Positions 6,210 through 9,108 of a stretch of DNA of 9,108 bases are shown here, one piece after another. The notes below the pieces were generated by a model. The model saw only the letters and a program-made list of their open reading frames with translations, was not told where the DNA came from and ran no database searches. The translations under genes were made by a program, and so were the position numbers. This DNA comes from an uncultured Planctomycetaceae bacterium (GTDB lineage Bacteria > Planctomycetota > Planctomycetia > Pirellulales > Thermoguttaceae). The stretch spans positions 1-9,108 of the forward strand of contig CAMZHY010000114.1 of NCBI GenBank assembly GCA_947307005.1, read 5' to 3'. Every line of letters begins with the position of its first letter. Within the stretch, counting starts at the first letter, position 1.

Positions 6210-7535
6210 ATGCAAAAGAAATTTACCAATTACGTCCTCGTTGCCGCTGTTGTAACAGCGTTGCTTTTCACAAAGAGCGTCTTTGCTCAGACGGATTCTA
6301 TTGAGTCGATAACCTTCAAATTCGACAAAGAAACGCAATGTTATTCCGTCGGCGAGGAAGCTTCCATTTCGATCAGCGTCTCTGGAAAAGACTCGCTTGT
6401 CCAATCCGGTTCCCTCACACTCGCCTTTACCAACGACGGACGCGACAAGGTTGCCGATTCTCTCGTATTCGACCTTAGTAAGGACAATCCCGTTACCGTT
6501 AAGGCTTCTATCGACTTCCCTGGATTCCTCCAAATTTTAGCCACTGCGAAATCCGCCGATGGCGCAACGAGTAAGTCTGCGCTAGCGGGCGCCGCTTTCG
6601 ATCCAGAAAAAATTGAACCAGGTCTTCCTAAACCCGATGATTTCGACGAATTCTGGTCCAACGGTAAAGCAGAGATTCGAAAACAGCCTCTTGATCTCCA
6701 ACAGAAGAAAATCGAGGAATTAAGCGACGAAGAAGTCGACGTCTTCTCTGTTAGTTTTGCGACGGTGAACGATCGTCGAGTTTACGGTTACTTATGCGTT
6801 CCTAAGAAAGGAAACGCGCCGTATCCGGCGCTTGTAAACGTTCCAGGAGCAGGTCCTGGAGTTGGTCCGGAAATCAGGTATGCAAAACAAGGCTTTGTTG
6901 TGCTCAACATGAACGTCTTTCCCTATGAGGTTCCGCTCGACTCCGCTAAACGTCAGGAAATGTATGATCAGTATAACAATGACCTTGGAATGCGCTATTG
7001 TTACTTTAACGCCTCCGATCGGAATAAATACTTCTTCCGCGCCGCTTATCTTGGAATTGATCGAGCTGTAGACTGGCTTGCCGAGCAAGATTACGTCGAC
7101 GTAACTCGTATAGGTTATTATGGAACAAGCCAAGGCGGCGCTTCCGCCTTGATACTAGGAGGGTTAAACGATCATTTTTGCGCTATTCTCTCGTCTGTTC
7201 CAGCTCTCTGCGACCATGGCGGTTTGGAAAAAGGACGTTCTTCAGGTTGGCCCAAACTCGTTGATTTCTATCACGGCGATCCCCAAGTCCTTGAAGCGTC
7301 CCGTTACCTCGACGCAGTCAATTTCGCGCGAAATATTAACAAGGCGTCAATCGACGTCACCGTAGGCTTCATTGACGGAGTTTGCAGTCCCAGTTCTGTA
7401 TACGCCGCGTATAACGTCATTCCTTCAAAAAATAAGACGATTCTCCATGAAACTGGTCTAGGTCATCAAAATGGTAAACAATATTCCGAAGCGTTTTCAA
7501 GATTTTTAGAACGAGTCAAGAATAACAAACCCTAA
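6210..7535 (+). CDS. Secreted AXE1/CE7-like esterase (alpha/beta hydrolase) with N-terminal beta domain
   Basis: A predicted carbohydrate esterase, likely removing acetyl or similar acyl groups from polysaccharide. ATG 6210 has a perfect AGGAGG (6199-6204). The signal peptide spans 1-26 (cut after V-F-A before Gln). Residues about 28-128 form an Ig-like beta domain, as in long Bacteroidetes-type members. The hydrolase domain opens with D-F-D-E-F-W (144-149). The triad is visible: Ser307 in GTSQGG, Asp389 in G-F-I-D-G-V-C, and His419 in G-L-G-H-Q-N, with spacings (82 and 30 residues) close to those of classical CE7 enzymes. Differences from classical CE7: no RGQ motif, H-Q in place of H-E, and the oxyanion loop reads V-P-G-A-G-P-G where a Tyr is usual, so substrate preference may differ. 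The gene ends with tandem stops TAA TAA; 63 bases separate it from the GH127 gene. The esterase fold is near certain; acetylxylan as substrate is not. Confidence 0.88.
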   Translation: MQKKFTNYVLVAAVVTALLFTKSVFAQTDSIESITFKFDKETQCYSVGEEASISISVSGKDSLVQSGSLTLAFTNDGRDKVADSLVFDLSKDNPVTVKASIDFPGFLQILATAKSADGATSKSALAGAAFDPEKIEPGLPKPDDFDEFWSNGKAEIRKQPLDLQQKKIEELSDEEVDVFSVSFATVNDRRVYGYLCVPKKGNAPYPALVNVPGAGPGVGPEIRYAKQGFVVLNMNVFPYEVPLDSAKRQEMYDQYNNDLGMRYCYFNASDRNKYFFRAAYLGIDRAVDWLAEQDYVDVTRIGYYGTSQGGASALILGGLNDHFCAILSSVPALCDHGGLEKGRSSGWPKLVDFYHGDPQVLEASRYLDAVNFARNINKASIDVTVGFIDGVCSPSSVYAAYNVIPSKNKTILHETGLGHQNGKQYSEAFSRFLERVKNNKP

Positions 7536-7598
7536 TAATCCCCTTTATCTTTTTTAATAACTTTTTCGCCCTAACCCCCTACTGTTTACGGATAAAAA

Positions 7599-9108
7599 AT
7601 GAAAGATTTAAGAATAGCCTCTATAACTTGTGCGATCCTTGCTTTAGCGACTGTCGCGTATGGTTCCGACGTCGTAATAACATGCGTCGATCGTCCCCTT
7701 GATTCAACTAATAACGCTCATTATCTCGCTAACCGAGCACCTCTTGAACCGTCGCCTTTCCTTAAACTTCCCCTTGGTAGCGTCAAAGCAAACGGCTGGC
7801 TTGGTCGTTATCTTGAACTGCAACGAGACGGTCTCTCGGGAAAACTTGGCGAACTGAGCAAGTGGCTCGAGAAAAAAGACAACGCTTGGCTTCGTGAGGG
7901 TGGTAAATACGGTTGGGAAGAACTCCCATATTGGCTCCGCGGGTATGTAGACCTTGCCTATCTTCTTGAGGATAAGGACATGATCGCCGAGGCGCAGATC
8001 TGGATCGACGCGATTTTCGAAAGCCAACGCGACGACGGTTATTTTGGACCTGCAAACCCGGATCAAGAAAAAGGTTGCGACCTCTGGCCGAACATGCTCG
8101 TTCTTTTTCTTATGCAGTCTTACTACGAGTATACAGGCGACGAGCGCGTCATAACGTTCATGTCTAGATATTTCGACTGGATTGCGCTGTATCCTGAAAA
8201 AAAGTTTCTTAAAACCTATTGGGAGAACAGCCGAGCGGGCGATTTGCTCTACAGTTGTCTCTGGCTTTACAATATCACTGGCAACGACACGCTTCTGGCT
8301 GTCGCGAAGAAAATTAACGCCAATACGGCAAACTGGAAACAGGAATCAACTCTTCCAAACTGGCATAACGTTAATATTGCGCAATGCTTCCGTCAACCTG
8401 CCATATGGTGGATGGAGTCCAAAAACGACGCCGATAAATTCGCCGCATACAATAACTTTTGGCTTATTCGCGCATGTTTTGGACAAGTTCCAGGCGGCAT
8501 GTGGGGCGGCGATGAGAATTCACGAGTCGGCTACATTGATCCTCGTCAGGGAATTGAAACCTGCGGAATCTTTGAACAAATGACAAGCGATATGATGCTT
8601 TTCCGCATAACAGGCGATCTCTTTTGGGTCGACCATGCAGAAGACGTCGCTTTCAACACCGCGCCCGCCGCAGTCATGCCAAACTTCAAAGCGTTGCGAT
8701 ACATAACCTGTCCCAATCAACCGATTTCTGATTCCAATAATCATAGCCCTGGTATTGACAACGCCGGTCCCTTCATGGCGATGAATCCCTTCAGCAGTCG
8801 TTGCTGTCAGCACAATCATACCCATGGCTGGCCGTATTACATTGAAAATCTCTGGACGGCGACTCCTGACGGCGGTCTCGCAGCAACTCTCTACGGCGCG
8901 TCAAAGGTTAAAGCAAAAGTCGGTTCAGGCGAAGGGGTTGACGTCTCTATTGTTGAGACGACGAATTATCCCTTTGACGATAATGTTCGACTTACGGTTT
9001 CTTTGCCTAATCAAAATGAACGCGTTAACTTCCCATTGTATATTCGCGTTCCGAAGTGGAGTGGGAATGTTTCAATGACGGTTAATGGCAAGACGATAGC
9101 ATTTGACG
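7599..9108 (+). CDS. GH127-type beta-L-arabinofuranosidase (5' part, runs off the window)
   Basis: A predicted retaining glycosidase that removes beta-L-arabinofuranosyl units. The frame is open from ATG 7599 to the window end (503 codons seen; relatives are usually about 600-700 residues). The start has only a weak GGA (7590-7592). Residues 1-22 form a Sec signal peptide, probably cut after Y-G before Ser-Asp. The catalytic (alpha/alpha)6 barrel follows, with S-V-K-A-N-G-W-L, Y-G-W-E-E-L-P-Y-W-L-R-G-Y and S-Q-R-D-D-G-Y-F-G-P. Compared with the characterised enzyme HypBA1, the active site is complete: acid/base Glu306 in GGDEN, zinc ligands Glu320 and Cys322 in GIETCG, and Cys402-Cys403 in SRCCQHNH, of which Cys402 would be the nucleophile. 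The C-terminal beta domain starts near residue 420 and is cut. GH146 and related DUF1680 groups share these motifs, so exact linkage is open. It follows the esterase and probably shares its transcript. Confidence 0.93.
   Translation, partial: MKDLRIASITCAILALATVAYGSDVVITCVDRPLDSTNNAHYLANRAPLEPSPFLKLPLGSVKANGWLGRYLELQRDGLSGKLGELSKWLEKKDNAWLREGGKYGWEELPYWLRGYVDLAYLLEDKDMIAEAQIWIDAIFESQRDDGYFGPANPDQEKGCDLWPNMLVLFLMQSYYEYTGDERVITFMSRYFDWIALYPEKKFLKTYWENSRAGDLLYSCLWLYNITGNDTLLAVAKKINANTANWKQESTLPNWHNVNIAQCFRQPAIWWMESKNDADKFAAYNNFWLIRACFGQVPGGMWGGDENSRVGYIDPRQGIETCGIFEQMTSDMMLFRITGDLFWVDHAEDVAFNTAPAAVMPNFKALRYITCPNQPISDSNNHSPGIDNAGPFMAMNPFSSRCCQHNHTHGWPYYIENLWTATPDGGLAATLYGASKVKAKVGSGEGVDVSIVETTNYPFDDNVRLTVSLPNQNERVNFPLYIRVPKWSGNVSMTVNGKTIAFD

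Noticed and set aside
7536..7598. T-rich stretch between the esterase and GH127 genes as a terminator
   Set aside because: The T runs are not preceded by any stem, and the short gap fits cotranscription.
7704..8066. Minus-strand open frames opposite the GH127 gene
   Set aside because: They are shadows of a strongly supported plus-strand gene with a complete active site and show no family-like sequence.

Overview
The window looks like a piece of chromosome from a Planctomycetota-type bacterium, possibly gut-associated; this is an inference from gene content, and Lentisphaerota or Verrucomicrobiota are alternatives. The grounds are a Tat-exported Gfo/Idh/MocA oxidoreductase next to a secreted HEAT-repeat-type protein, a gingipain-like (C25-type) peptidase relative, and a run of secreted carbohydrate-active enzymes. 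All genes read on the + strand. Coding density is high, most gaps are 50-80 bases, and five of the six gene starts inside the window begin with an export signal of the Sec or Tat kind, with a sixth, signal-anchor-like one on the unknown protein.

Layout: (1) bases 1-176 hold the last 57 codons of a gene whose C-terminus resembles the beta-sandwich tails of glycoside hydrolases. (2) Bases 256-1595 hold a C25-like cysteine peptidase relative that appears broken: the N-terminal piece (256-549) and the catalytic piece (546-1595) lie in different frames, and a block of roughly 20-25 codons seems to be missing at the junction near 519-524. (3) Bases 1596-1849 are a 254-base non-coding stretch with a candidate sigma-70 promoter (1628-1655), three successive inverted repeats and a T-rich tract just before the next ribosome binding site. 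(4) Bases 1850-3070 encode a Tat-signal Gfo/Idh/MocA oxidoreductase and 3124-4887 an exported helical-repeat protein; they form a probable two-gene operon that ends at a long perfect hairpin (4917-4948). (5) Bases 5026-6150 encode an exported protein I do not recognise, 6210-7535 an AXE1/CE7-like esterase with an N-terminal beta domain, and 7599 to the window end a GH127-type beta-L-arabinofuranosidase that runs off the edge with its zinc-thiolate site complete.

Working together: the esterase and GH127 enzyme would remove acyl and L-arabinofuranosyl decorations from plant-type polysaccharides or glycoproteins outside the cytoplasm. The 5' partial gene may be another glycan-active enzyme. The oxidoreductase could act on a released sugar in the periplasm. 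The unknown protein at 5026-6150, sitting directly before the esterase with a conserved-looking His-rich core, is the best candidate here for an uncharacterised activity. No RNA genes, CRISPR arrays, insertion sequences or phage genes were seen.
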